Source: Spongilla lacustris (Eukaryota > Porifera > Demospongiae > Spongillida > Spongillidae). From it: a stretch of DNA of 64,000 bases. Every line of letters starts with the position of its first letter. Position 1 is the stretch's first letter. The notes under the pieces are model-generated. The model was not told where the DNA came from. It ran no database searches and worked only from the letters and a program-made list of their open reading frames with translations. The translations under genes were made by a program, and so were the position numbers. Shown one piece after another: positions 10,018 to 22,207 of the stretch. The DNA lies in the NCBI GenBank assembly GCA_949361645.1, contig OX442418.1, positions 10,326,632 through 10,390,631 on the forward strand, written 5' to 3'.

Positions 10018-13000
10018 TAGGGTAAAATGCCCCCCCCCCCCAACCTAGGGTAAAATGCCCCCCCCCCCCTAGGGTAAAATGCCCCCCCCCAACCTAGGGT
10101 AAAATGCCCCCCCCCCCCCCTCCCCCCACTCCACACTAGGGCGCAATGTCCTACCTTTATAGGATAACAAAGGAAACAGTTATATATAAACGTCCAACCT
10201 GGATTTTGTTGGCTGGTTAAAAAACCTGTCCTTAATATAGCGTAAAAACCATCCTGCCCAGATTGTGTGCATGTGTCCAGGATGGGGAATATATGTGCTG
10301 TCGAACAAAAACCATGTTGAAGCAATAACGTCAAGATGGGTTTTGTTCGACAAAACCAGGGTAGAATCATATCTATTCCCAGGCGGTGCACGCAGTGTGG
10401 AGCTGTGTTTATATGACATCACTTTTCAAGCTATGATAGGTACTTGGATAAATCACGTAACTACCGTAAAAAATTGTTTCCCAAAAATTGTGCCGTAATT
10501 TTTGACTGCCGGAGAGGATTGATTTGTGGCGATCGATTGTTCGAGTTCTGTTGTGCTTGCTATATTCTATAAAGGTAGCCCATGGCTTCTTTTAGCATTA
10601 GCTATTCGTTGTATACGGTGAAATGATTCGCAGTAGTAAGTTGTGGGCGTGTCAAAAAAGGGTATGGTTTGCTGGTTATAGAATTTTGTAGCGCATTGAA
10701 TGGGTTCCATGAAATACATATGAAGGCATTAAGGACACCTAGTTGCATTACTTATTTAAGTATGAGGGCAATCAGACGATGCGCAGGGTGTTGTCTCGAA
10801 GCCTCCACGAACGGCTTCATATGGTTTAAGGTACGCGTGAAAGCTAATAGCTTTTATGACAGTGGGACGTCATACTTATTTGCCTTAATGTTACAAAGAT
10901 ATGTTTTTCACTTTATTTTACGTGGGTAGAGAGTGTTAAAGAGGTGTTCTATATAAAACGCACCTTATCGTTGCCGTGGGTTCTTTAGTTAGATTATTTT
11001 CAGACTCTGCTGCTTATGTAGTAAAATCGCCTTGCATATCTCGAGATTCTGATTTAGCGCAGTGCACTTATCAATCAAACCAATTTAATCAAAATTTGTC
11101 ATAGCAGCATGCAATGTGAGCTTATAATTCGTTTTTTAATACTATGTTTATGAAATTCTATATTTTTATTCAACACTTCTGTGTGTACTTGCATGGATAA
11201 TGAAGACTGTTGCTGATGATTTGAAAAGAATTTTTTTTTACCATTTTAATAATTACATTTAATGAACGTAACTAACTGTAAGCACCCATGATACGAAAGG
11301 GGCTTGGTGTTTTTACATCCACACTAACATAGCATCCCAACGTTTTGAAAATACAAGAAGTATCATATAATTATTGAGCACTCTGCTGGAAGCAGTCTCA
11401 GCACTACACCTGATGTGTTGCGGGGGGCAATATGTCATAATGTCAAAATTTTACAAGGTGTTGGGCTGAAGTACAGGTGTTTCTCAATGAGCAGTTTATA
11501 GTGTCTGTTGACACAGCTGAAAATGTAGCTGTTCCTCTACCAGTTTTGAATACAGAGCTGGATAAATGTAATGTGCAATCCACCTTATGTTAAGAACTGA
11601 TTAAACTTAAAACTAATGGTCGGCTGAATCTCAACCTGGTCTGTGCCAATGCCACAGCTGTCCTTTCTAGGATAGCTCCTCCGCCATAGACCTAACTTTC
11701 ACATATAATGTGTTTATTGTCTTCCTTGTATAGCTTATTAATAAACAATTATGTCAATGTAAAAAATAAAAATAAAAAAAAACAGGTAAATTAAGAAATT
11801 CATAAGTGGCACATACCAGCAGTTTATTTAGTGTAAATATAAAAAGTTGCTGTCTGTACACAAGGGATGTAAGATAACACAGAGGAGATTTGCAAAACAA
11901 AATCACTGATTTGGTTCAAAACATAGAATTACATGTAAGTAATGAAGAATTGCTACATTGATTATCAGGCTCAAATATTATCATGACCAGAAATGATAGC
12001 AAGAAATATAGCACTGCTTGCTGCAAGGCTATTTACTATTGCCTCCAATATGGGGCACCCATAACACATGTGTGTAATGTGATTAGCGCAATACTTTTTG
12101 AATTGGTGGGTACAACTATTGATAGTCTTCCTCATAGTAGTACAGTATATCAATGTGTAAATTAGGGATCATCAGTGATATTCAGGTAAGTGAAGTAATG
12201 TATGCAAATAAAAATCTCACTCTTTCATGGGACTCAACAACAGTTGATGCATGGGACATCAATGACCTCCATATCAGTGTGCACACTGTGCCAGTAACTT
12301 TGTATGTACTGCAATTAGGTGCTATAGCCTCTGGTCAAACAGGAAACTATGTTTCACATCAGTGATATAGCTTGACTCATGATTTCTGTATTCAGTTGCA
12401 GAATTCATTTTTATATGTATAAAGGTCAACAATTCTTAAAGTTGCTGAGCAAAAACAAAATATTCTGCATCATAGACACAGTGAAAAGTACTGGTAAAGT
12501 TCCCAAAGCCACCAACTGTTACTGGACACAGGAAGACATCGAGGAAGAAGGGGAAGATGAAAAAATATGCATATTACAGCTGTATTACTGGAAATATTAT
12601 TTTTGTTGATTTTCCTGACATGTGAAATGCCTTTTTCATTGAATGGTAAAATTTTGTTTCCGAGAACATGATATATATACATTTGGCTATATGTTTCTAT
12701 ATCGCTACCATGAGCAGCCTGCATATTTGGCATGATTTTATGCATAATATCGGCTGTAGTACCTTCTAAAAAGGATTTTTATATACAGGTATGTGTGGCA
12801 GTTACTCCTTATATATTTGGCTGCAGTAGCATATTTGGTAAGATCAATGTAGCGAATATAAGTTAAACCGGCACAGTTTTTTTTTGCGCGGTCATTCAAT
12901 TCCATACATTCAAAAGTACCGCTTTATGCTGCCGTATTGACCGAATGAAAAAAGATTATATGATAAGTAATATACCGTTGGAATGCACATTTTTTACTCG

Positions 13001-14469
13001 TTTTAGAACCATGCGAATTGTTGCAAAAATATCAATTTGAAAAAAATATCCAAGTACCTAGCTATGATCCTATTGATTTCAATATATTTCAATCTCTCAT
13101 ATATGAGATTTCCGCCATGAATTATATCAACAAATGTTCGCCGCTCCTCATCAAGGAATTTTATATTCTAAACTTTCGTGTAGGTGTGTCAGTATTGGTT
13201 TTAATGCGCATTTTAAGCGGCGGAACGACATACAGCTTTGACGACGGATAGGAGCTACTGAGTAATGGTGTCAACGCGATCCTGCGCGTGTATTGCCGTT
13301 GTGCGATACGGTATACGCATTTGAAAATACCACCCTTTTGTACACTGCAAGTCCATATTAGGATTGCATTAAAAGTTTCCCAGCCTTGTCATAGATGAAA
13401 TAAAATGTTATGAGGGGAGACATTTTACCCTGGAGGGAGACAGTTTGCCCTAGTGTAGATTGTCCGGGGGGGACATTGTACACTAGTGCAGAATGTTCGG
13501 GGGGACATTGTACACTTAGTGCAAAACGTCCGGGGGGACAAATTTTAGGGGGGACATTGTACACTACGACACCGGCGTTGGTTCGCTGCAATGATGATGC
13601 GTGGCTTTAATTTGCTGTATATGCCGCATACCGTATGACGTCTCGATACGTATACTAGTTCGTATAGCAACGGGTTGTACATGTGCGTGCATGCGTGGGA
13701 ATGTTACTCTACCAATTTGATTGTTTTGATCGTGCCCTGATGATCACTAATAGGTGGTATGAGCTATACTCAGCAGAAACTATGCATTGTAGAGTGTAGA
13801 CCCAAAGGGGTAGTAATTATTAACATTAGCGTCCATAACCGCGGAATGCATGCAGTACTTAGACCCTTCCTCCTGAGAACAATGTGTGAATTCCCTTATA
13901 ACGGGCTTCAGTATAAGTTCCTGACATTGCAGCCGAGCGTACGTTTCGCCGGCTCTCCGCACCTGCTGCATGAGAAGCGGCCTAATGCATATTTGCAATG
14001 GCAAAAGTTCCATGCGAAGGTTGCACTGTTTACTGATAAAGTAAGGCATAAGGCCGTAAGCTAGCTTACCTGGGGAGGAATTACGTAATCGGCCGGATCG
14101 AACACTTGCGGGCCTGATGGTCCGTTACAGTTCTGCATGAACGGCTGGTAGGAGTTATTGTAGAGCATCGCTCCTTTTGTTTTAAGTGACACGGTCCCGA
14201 GTACGCTCTCCATATCCTGGTAACCCTTCATGTACACGATGCTGTACCTACGATGTGCAAAGCAGGCTTCAATTAGCTGCGAACTCGCGGGATCGCGGGA
14301 AACAGACGACTTACCCGACCATTCCGCTAATGATGCTTAGTTGAAAGAGCCGATAGAGCACTCCGATAGGCTTGTTCTGTATGTGTACGATCTTGGGAGT
14401 GTCGTACTCAAAAGCCACGGCGGAGAAGGCATCCCACGCATATGAACATCTCCTTCTGCACGCTGCCAT
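6724..14469 (-). CDS. P2X: P2X purinoceptor (ATP-gated cation channel), 12 exons
   Basis: Trimeric plasma-membrane channel opened by extracellular ATP. Exons: 14315-14469, 14070-14247, 9565-9706, 9426-9513, 8391-8480, 8291-8332, 8031-8127, 7883-7962, 7562-7603, 7384-7477, 7258-7323, 6724-6966; all junctions keep phase, giving 438 residues. The start ATG (14467-14469) has A at -3 and G at +4. Seen: the YDTPK motif (22-26), TM1 about 36-58, ATP-site residues K74/K76 (LKTKG), N303 and R305 (YNFRF) and K323 (TLTKAYG), TM2 about 341-370, and a YREQK trafficking-type motif (377-381). The ten conserved ectodomain cysteines are all present, plus two extra (MQNC, WITC). Length fits the family (about 380-470). 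The last exon's tail after about residue 400 is unlike other P2X and could be spliced further. Confidence 0.93.
6967..7257 (-). repeat. (GGGGA)n microsatellite filling P2X intron 11
   Basis: About 44 copies of the pentamer GGGGA (plus strand), 6971-7191. On the gene strand it is (TCCCC)n ending a few bases before the CAG acceptor of the last exon (6967-6969). The repeat therefore forms the polypyrimidine tract of that splice site. Open frames of Ser-Pro-Pro-Leu-Pro or Gly-Arg-Gly type across it are artefacts. Confidence 0.9.
8484..8660. repeat. (GGGA)n microsatellite in P2X intron 4
   Basis: More than 40 copies of GGGA starting at 8484. On the gene strand this (TCCC)n tract runs directly into CTCAG at the 3' splice site of exon 5 (8391-8480). 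Confidence 0.9.
8930..9374. repeat. 43 bp minisatellite in P2X intron 4
   Basis: About ten tandem copies of a 43 bp unit containing ATGGTATAGATCTATGCTCC and GGGGAGTGGACCTACACT. Units differ at a few positions (GTATGG/ACATGG, GGGGG/GGGGA). Each carries a BglII-like AGATCT. Confidence 0.9.
9749..9778. repeat. Homopolymer G run
   Basis: An uninterrupted run of about 29 G bases in P2X intron 2. Length is uncertain in most sequencing data. Confidence 0.8.
9895..13570. mobile_element. Degraded element in P2X intron 2, bounded by inverted minisatellites
   Basis: Left edge 9910-10150: units like GGACATTCTGCACTAG and CTAGGGTAAAATGCCCCC with long C runs. Right edge 13410-13570: the reverse complement (GTAGTGTACAATGTCCCCCC type units). 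The 3.2 kb between them has no long frame. A stretch at about 11983-12365 reads like a worn transposase-type protein (PITHVCNVI, later LTLSWDSTTVDAWDIND), with stops. I infer a non-autonomous or decayed DNA transposon with inverted ends. The clade is unknown and the exact termini are not defined. Confidence 0.45.
11983..12365 (+). pseudogene. Possible decayed transposase fragment
   Basis: Two overlapping frames (11983-12165 and 12153-12365) together read a protein-like segment including LPHSSTVYQC and then LTLSWDSTTVDAWDIND, an arrangement typical of the region around the first catalytic Asp of some DDE-type transposases. In-frame stops and a frame change show it is dead. I recall this pattern only in general terms, so the family is not assigned. 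Confidence 0.3.
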
Positions 14470-14760
14470 CGTCCTCAATAAAGCGGAAGAGCCTGAGGGT
14501 CTCCCGTATGCTGCGTGTGGGTGGGTACGCCTATTAAGATATGGGCGACTCGCCGTGTATCACAAGATATGCGTGTGGAAAGAATTGCTTGCGTATATAT
14601 GACGCACAACTCAGAGATCAAATTACTGCTGTTTCATGCAGTTTAACCTTTTATGTCTATTTTGCCACCTATATAGTCCGCAACATTGATCCACGTTATT
14701 ATAGTTTAGCCATACAGTCACATTTCGAGTCAGCTCTTGAGGAAAGTGCCTATAGAACGT
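14470..14760. promoter_or_regulatory. Upstream region of the P2X gene
   Basis: The ~290 bases upstream of the P2X start codon (which lies on the minus strand at 14467-14469) are free of recognisable repeats and should hold the 5' UTR and promoter. No defined motif could be assigned. Confidence 0.35.
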
Positions 14761-16670
14761 TCAATAGGACCGACTGATCCCTTCTCATTACTCTTCAGCA
14801 CAAACATCCATGCATTACCTCCACCAAACTCTAGACTTCCATGTCCCTCATTTATCCCCCTTCTTATTGGCCCCTCTATTTCAGCCATGCAGTGAATGAA
14901 GAGGGTATGGATGCACACGGTCTTTTTCCAATGGTTTACGTTGCAGGTGGCCCAGATGGTTTGAAACCAGATATGCCCTAGCTTGCCACTCTCCTGTTTT
15001 TTTTTTTTTTTTTTTTTTTTTTTCCATGCAGTCAGTGGTATTTCATTGATTGCGCTTTAAAAAATTAGGGATTGTGCAATTAGGCCGGCCATAGCAATGG
15101 GTTGTACTTTCTGTCATCTTCTACTAGTAAGAGTGCCAGTTAAAGTGATGGAAAGTGCCTAGCTATCCTTGTATATACCTACTTACATCCATCCAGCAAG
15201 TGTCCCACGGCATTATAAACATGCAGGATGGTTAACATGCAGAATGTATGCAACCACAAGTAGCATTTAACTGGAAATATGTATACTTCATGCATGCATG
15301 CATGCATGATCTCGATGTGGGAACCAAAGTTGGTCTAACTTTAGGTCTTTATGCTTAACCAGAACAAGCTAGTCAGAGGTTATCAGTAAGGATGCTGCAA
15401 CACTGAGCCTTAATCCCCCAAAATTCACACTATACAGACCCTAAGGATGCAACTCTTGGTTCACCCGTTGGGGATGTTGACTCTCTCCGTATCTACTTCT
15501 ATCTATATATGGCTGCCAAAGTCACCTTCCTAAAGAAAATGTATTGGGGAGGGATTGTATACCACCTTGACTCCCCATGCAAAATTATAATGTATATCTT
15601 CTCTACACATACCCTTGTTGGTTGTCATTCAAGTTATGTGATTTTGATGCCGTCCTAGAATCTACGTTGAGCCACTCTTCACTAATACTGACCCAGCCTG
15701 CCTTATACAAGCTCATCTTCCAATTAAGTTAGGTGGTTTGGGACTACGAAGTGCAGTTCACCTATAGCACCGGCTGCCTTTTTGGCTTCTGCTGCTGGTG
15801 CATCCAATATAACTATCATAAGCAAAGTGTTTGGCTCTGCCACTCTGGTCTCTAGACCATCATGCAGCTGAGCTTTCATGCATGGGCTTTCCTACAGTAT
15901 GTTGCACACGATTTGCTGAACATGGCAGCAACCCTTGTTCGGCTCCTTGTCACATTCACTCCTCAGTCTGGGGCTTGGTTGAATGTTTTTCCTTTGACAT
16001 AGAATGCATGGATAATCATATATGTTGGACTTCAATTTGGCATTCTATTCCATATGCACATATATTCCCAACCTGGCTCTACTTATCACCTTAGCTGGTA
16101 CATGGACTGAGGATCGACATTTTCGCCATACATATTGATATAACATCATAAGTACATCCTTCTCAGAAATTTTTTCCAGCCAAGGGAGAGCGATGCAAGC
16201 AGCAAGCTTAGATATGCACATTCAAGCCATTCTGTCCTGCATCTAGCCTTTGAGACTCTTGGTGCAATCAGATCTTAGTCTCTGAGATCATTAAGTAACA
16301 GAGATCCCATGCATTGTTTTTACTGCAGAGAGACTGTCAGCAGTGCAAAGCTGTGGCTGGGATGGGAAGCATTAGCCTATTGCTTGGCGTAGATAATTTA
16401 ATTTATTTGGACCGTTGTTGGGTGTGCATTCCTGTAGTGGCTGAAAGTTATGGAGCATGGGGAAAAGAAGCCACAAAACTGTTTTCCACAATTACCTCAA
16501 GAATTAGCAAACCTAAATATGTCACCTTGAATGACATTTATGGCCGCCTTAAATTATACAACTGGTTAGGGAAAATGCCACCTCCATCCTAACCTGGTTA
16601 ATGCCCTCATCTTATTGATTTGTTGTATGACTGGGTGTAGATGTTATTATATATGTATGTGTAATAATAA
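14760..16670 (+). pseudogene. Decayed reverse-transcriptase retroelement, 3' portion
   Basis: From about 15460 the plus strand carries scattered pieces of the C-terminal half of a retroelement protein also found at 58870-61116. They include QLPIKLGGLGLRSAVH and APAAFLASAAGASN around 15720-15810, and VAESYGAWGKEATKLFSTI around 16435-16490 with further reading to 16590. Stops and frameshifts lie between them. No RT catalytic domain is left. The first ~600 bases, with a T run at 14997-15023, hold nothing identifiable. Confidence 0.6.
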
Positions 16671-16829
16671 TAACCATATCTAATAACAAATCTCAGGCTT
16701 GCTCATAAGTGGGAAAAGTCAAACAGTGAGGTATTGACACAAATATCAAGCAAAGCCTCAACCTAAACTCCCCATACCCCAAGGTCTGCAATCAAGGCAG
16801 GTTTATGTCTGAAAGGCTCCAAACTCTTT

Positions 16830-17155
16830 TTACTAGGGAGTGATCCACACACTTTATATTAGGGACTGCTCCACACACTTTATACTAAGGACTGCTCCAC
16901 ACTCTTTATACTAGGGACTGCTCCACCCCTTTATACTAGGGACTGCTCCACCCCTTTATACTAGGGACTGCTCCACACTCTCTATACTAGGGACTGATCC
17001 ACACTCTTTATACTAGGGACTGCTCCACCCCTTTATACTAGGAACTGATCCACCCCTTTATACTAGGGACTGCTCCACACTCTCTATACTAGGGACTGAT
17101 CCACACTCTTTATACTAGGGACTGCTCCACCCCTTTATACTAGGGACTGATTCTC
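16830..17155. repeat. 25-26 bp minisatellite
   Basis: About 12 tandem copies of a unit like TTTATACTAGGGACTGCTCC plus ACCCC or ACACTC, ending just downstream of the minus-strand protease gene's stop codon. Confidence 0.9.
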
Positions 17156-17229
17156 TACTTTTATAAACAGCAAAATAATTTACAGTCCACAGAGTAGTAC
17201 TAGTAATAAACACTTTGAACTCAACTGAG

Positions 17230-19952
17230 CTAAATACAGTCCCTGAAGAGCAGCTTATTAGCCGTGGTGGTTGTAGGAACATTGGTGATCTTATTTGAAG
17301 TGGCACTGAGCACATGGTTGGATCAACAGTTGACTTGGTGAGGCATTGTGATATGAGTACAAGTCACTCACGTGTTGACCAGCCATGTCTTCACACTTGC
17401 TGGGGTTGGCACTGTGGACTGGCTACTAAGATACTTAGCAACCACACCAGCCTGTGTGTGAGGATGTGTGTAGTGTGAATGTAGTGGGCATGTGTATGCA
17501 TGTGAATGCATGGTGGTGTGTACATGTGCATCTATGTTGTCTGCCATGTGACATGCTCAATTACCACGTGGGGTGTGGCCATTGATGTTCCTAAGGAACA
17601 ACGAAACATGGAAAGAAAGGTGGGTATGGGGAAGAGAGAAAACAGGGAGAGGAGGATGTGAAATCATGTACATACCAGAGATGGTGTTGATTCCTCCATC
17701 TAGCCAGGTGGAGGTGATCTTCACTCCCTAAGTAAAGTGGACATCCATAAGCACAGGTAGTGAGATGAAAGGTGACCAATTATCATCTCATATCAGGCAT
17801 AATAAGATGAGACCAACCCTCGTGCCCAGACACACCCCAGTGCCCAGAGCCATCATAGTGCCCAGACCAATCCCAGTGAATAGCTAACTCACAGGAGCGA
17901 TGATATGGGCACAGGTCCCATAATTGCTGAATGTTGCAAACTTGTCTGTGGAATCGCTGGCCATAACTGTAACACTAAGGGGGTTTAAAAAGATTATTCC
18001 TGTATCCTTCATGTATCATTCATGCATCATTCATGTGTCATTCATGCATCATCCATGTGTCATTTATGTATCACTCATGTATCATTCATGCATCAGTCAT
18101 GTATCTTTCATGTATCATTTATGTATCATTCATGTGTCATTTATGTATCATTTATGTATCATTCATGTATCATTTATGTATCATTCATGTGTCATTTATG
18201 TATCATTTATGTATCATTCATGTATCATTTATGTATCATTCATGTATTTAAGTACCTTTTAGTAGCGCTGGCAGGTGAGTAGTTGCAGGCATCTTGATTG
18301 TTATTTCCAGCTGCCACCATAAAGTTAACTCCCTATAAGGAAAGTGCACTATTAACACTGCCCCCATTTACAACAGCATAGCATATGGAAATGTACACAC
18401 AGCAATCCACACCCCACCCCACACCCTCCCACATACAGCAGTCACAGCTGCATCCACAGCACTGTTCAAAGCGGTAGACTTCCCCCCTCCAATGGACATA
18501 CTGTGTGTACAACAGATCAGTGACAGCAGATGAAACAGCTCAGTAGTTGTATGCACACCACCACCATCTCTTACTTGGCCACTGACTTCTTCCCAGAGCT
18601 GTGCTGGCCAGCCACCCAGTTGATCCCACTAACAATATCCTGTAAGAGTAGAGGGTGGAGTTAGGTAGAGGAGGAGGAGGAGGCGGTACAATATGGTACT
18701 ACCTCCAGATAACCAGAGCCCCCTGCATTCAGGACCCTCACGGCGATAGAGGTGGCCTTCTTGGCCAGACCATAGGTGTTGGACATCACGGTACCTTTTG
18801 AGGGTGGGGCATGTGTTTTAAGTGTGGAATTTAATATACGTCTTGTTTTACCAGCTACATGGGTCCCATGACCATTGAGGTCTGTTTCAGGTGATGGGTT
18901 GTCCACATAGTCTACACCCTGAGGGTGCATTATTTAAAGTCAAGTAAAAGTAATGTCCTCTGTAGAAATGTCACGCAGTGTTTTGGTCTCCAACTCACCC
19001 ATTTAGCCCTTCCCCCCAAATCTGGGTGGGATATTTCAATGCCCCTGTGCAAGTCACATAATGGCTAGGTCAGATTTATGTTGTCGTGGCGACAACTCAC
19101 GTGTCAATAATGTAGACGTCTACTCCTGTCCCATCAGCTGTGGGTATAATTGTCGGTTGGAAATATGTCAGTAGTAACACAAACACTGTCTGCAGGGTAT
19201 GATTTACCTAGACCATATGAGTAGTCAAAGACTGTAGGGAGGTCTCTATATGTGGTCCTCACAATACCCTAATGTGCGTGTGTGTGGTGAGGATTAAATG
19301 TTGCAAATGTCACTGACATATATCAGATGCGGTATACGGGCGGGGGAGGGGAGAATGGTTTGCCCGCGCCCTATATAGATATACCCGCGCACTTACCCAT
19401 GTAGCATCGGTCTGAAGTGCACAGGACTGCTGAATATGGAATTTCTGATTGTACTCCACGTAAGAGACATCCGTCATAGATCTCAGCTTGTCCCTCGCTC
19501 TGCATGTGAACAAGTATAACAATGATTCCGCCAGCTATAATTATAAGGATCACCTGTCGCTCAGCTTGGCTGCGTATCCATTGAAGTGTCCGATGCTGTA
19601 CACGGAGGTGAGAACGGACCCGTTTCCGTCGTGGGCGATCAGAGCTCGCGCCTGTGCGAGGTGGTTGAGAACTTCGGGACGAGAGTCACGAGATGCGAGC
19701 GTGCGGTATAGTGAGCGTTCGGAATCTAAACTCACTGGCATCTTGAGGCAATTTTGCGTTCAATACGACGATATATTCCCCGGGAATAGCACTCGGGGAG
19801 GATCCGGAGTAGAGCGGCGCTGCAGCGAATCCCCATTAACGAGCCCCACCCCTTGTGCACGGACACGGCCATCATGCGGGCATACCTTGATAAGCGGGAA
19901 GACCCCAGGCTGTGCTTACCGACAGTAAAAGCAACACTAGAGTTGGTGCCAT
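17230..19952 (-). CDS. Secreted proteinase K-like subtilase (paralogue 1), 17 exons
   Basis: Serine endopeptidase of family S8 (proteinase K type). Exons: 19886-19952, 19736-19819, 19554-19671, 19397-19499, 19208-19268, 19101-19137, 18999-19044, 18852-18918, 18703-18794, 18575-18639, 18437-18500, 18256-18332, 17893-17974, 17676-17727, 17565-17590, 17372-17451, 17230-17305; 398 residues, all phases consistent. A signal peptide ([17 protein letters not shown]) is followed by an inhibitor-I9-type propeptide ([13 protein letters not shown]) to about residue 115, then the catalytic domain: Asp156 (YIIDT), His189 (NGHGTHVAG), oxyanion Asn278 (AAGN), Ser341 (GTSMATPHV). Expected to be secreted and self-processing. 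The GTSMATPHV segment has Thr where most relatives have Ala. Confidence 0.93.
18003..18245. repeat. 11 bp minisatellite in protease intron
   Basis: About 22 copies of an 11 bp unit (CATGTATCATT and variants CATTTATGTATCATT) inside intron 12 of the minus-strand protease. The apparent [15 protein letters not shown] open frames across it are artefacts. Confidence 0.9.
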
Positions 19953-21255
19953 GTCCGGTTCTCTCTCTGTCTTGTCGGCAAATTACTATTGTCAACTGTA
20001 ATGAATGCGGTTGAAGGCTGTTCAAAATTACTTGCCCAGTGGACAATATTTATTAACACTGAGTGATGTTACCGTTATTCATATTCGCCATCTATATATA
20101 TATATTATAATTATAATTATATATATAGCTATAGGTATTAAATCTTTCAATGCCTTCTACGGGGAAAAAATTGACTGCCCGTTTAAGCACTGCCAGGACG
20201 ATGAATGATATATCCGTGCCCTAAAACTGCAGCCTGATTTCCATCAAAAGCGTGTAAATAAGTCACGCGGCCCGTGGAATGCAGCCCGCCAACATATAAC
20301 TACTGGGGGGGGGGGGGGGGGGGGGGGGGGGCGTTTATGAAAAAATTAACCAACATCGCGCACTTATAAATGGTTAATCCAAATCAAAGTATGTACGAAA
20401 ATTTTAAACAGGCCTTATATAAGCTTATTCACCAAACCAGAGATGATATACATGTATACAATGCCTTGAATTGGAATGCATACATGTAGAGATACCGTTA
20501 ATCCAATTGATTGTTTGGTGAATAAGGCATATGTACCGCAGCAGGGCCCGCGAAGATATTTTTGAAGTAAGAGCGGGGTAGGGGGACTTGGAGGGCAGAT
20601 TTGAGATTTCTTATCTACATTTATATTGGCAATCAAGTCGAATCAAGTTATAATATAGTTCCTAGCTAGTCTCGTTCCCAGACTAACTACGTATTAATTT
20701 ATTGTCGGGCATACATGTAAAAGTGTGCATCTGATGTGCTCCCCTCATCCCCGGTCCTGCGTGTATGCTTTTTAAACGATTTCTTGATCGCTAATATCCT
20801 GTATGAAAAGCGTCGGCCCCAGCTTCTGGGGCTCCGCCCCAGACCCCGTTCCGGTAAATTCCACGGCCGTCGGACGGTATAATTTGCTATCTGCATGGCA
20901 CCAATAAAATAATATCTTGTTCTGGGGCTTCGCATCAGAGTCGATCAGACCCCGATGCATGGGGATTTTATACAGCGCTCCCCTAACGGTAAATCATTTA
21001 TTATCACCCTAGTTGCACGCCCCTCCGTCCGCCCCTGTACTATTACTAGTACTGTAACGTGCCCCTGATACTATTACATACACTAAGTGCACACATTTCT
21101 GCGGGCAGTCACGATCCCTACATGTGCGCATGCACTATGCAGCTGCTCTGAATGTAAAACGTATTCATCGCGCCGTTCGTGCGTTGCCGGCTTATTAAAA
21201 ACTGTTTTGCGAAGCATTGGTTCATTAAAAGCTGCATTCCGTTGCACGTTGGATA
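19953..21255. promoter_or_regulatory. Shared intergenic region of the two divergent proteases
   Basis: The 1.3 kb between the two start codons must contain both promoters. It holds a TA-rich stretch at 20091-20124, a G homopolymer at 20306-20331, a hairpin at about 20412-20532 (arms GCTTATTCACCAAAC / GTTTGGTGAATAAGGC) and a GC-rich repeat around 20815-20960 (CTGGGGCTCCGCCCCAGACC). No specific transcription-factor site is claimed. Confidence 0.5.
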
Positions 21256-22137
21256 ATGTTCCAGGTGTCTGCTCTCGTTGTGACGCTGCTCCTTCTCCTG
21301 GGTGGATCGTCTGCCCTTCCCTCCTACCAAGGTGAGCGGGGTGTGGCTCATTAGAACGCTGCTCACTCGATCCGTGTCGTCTTCCTTACAGCTCCGCTCC
21401 TCTCCAAATCCTCTCCAACCGCTATCCCCGGAGAGTACATTGTCGTCTTGAACGAGCAGCTGTCACAGAAGGCCGGTGTGTGTGCTACACGTACTGACAC
21501 CCGTGGATGCGTGTGATGCCCTTATCTCGCTACAGTTGCCGACCACCTTGCAGTAGCACGAAAGCTGATCGGTGAGTACGGAGGAAACGGGTCCGCTCTG
21601 ACCTCCGTCTACATCATCGGAAACTTCAACGGATATGCCGCCAAGCTGAGCGACAAGTAGGGGCCGGCTTTTGATTGGATGTGCACTGGGCCAATGGGCG
21701 CCAAAATGTTTGTCTCTCCCCCGCGCAGAGCGAGGGACGTGCTGAGGTCTATGAAGGAGGTGGCTTACGTGGAGTGCAACCAGAAGGTCCACACCCTGCA
21801 GTCCTGCTCCCTTCAAACTGGAGCTACTTGGGTGAGTTTTGCTACATGTGCCTGCTGCATGAAAGGTGACTGTGGTGGTGACACACACACACACACACAG
21901 TCCAGAGTCGGAAATAACGTGCGGTTATCGGTCATTTTCCGCGCATTTTACAATAATGACCGGCCGATTGTGGTCTTGGGAGGACAATTTGACTGTTCAT
22001 TTTTATTATTATCAATACGTAATCACTACCTTGCGATAAAGTAATGTATGCTTTAGGAAGCCCCGTCAGCGGCTTAGTGGTTACGTATGTTGTTTTTGCT
22101 TATCCCTACAATCTACCGCTTGAATCTACCACTCTGC

Positions 22138-22207
<70 letters not shown>

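Noticed and set aside
17924..18282. Frames rich in [11 protein letters not shown] repeats
   Set aside because: Translation of an 11 bp minisatellite in a protease intron.
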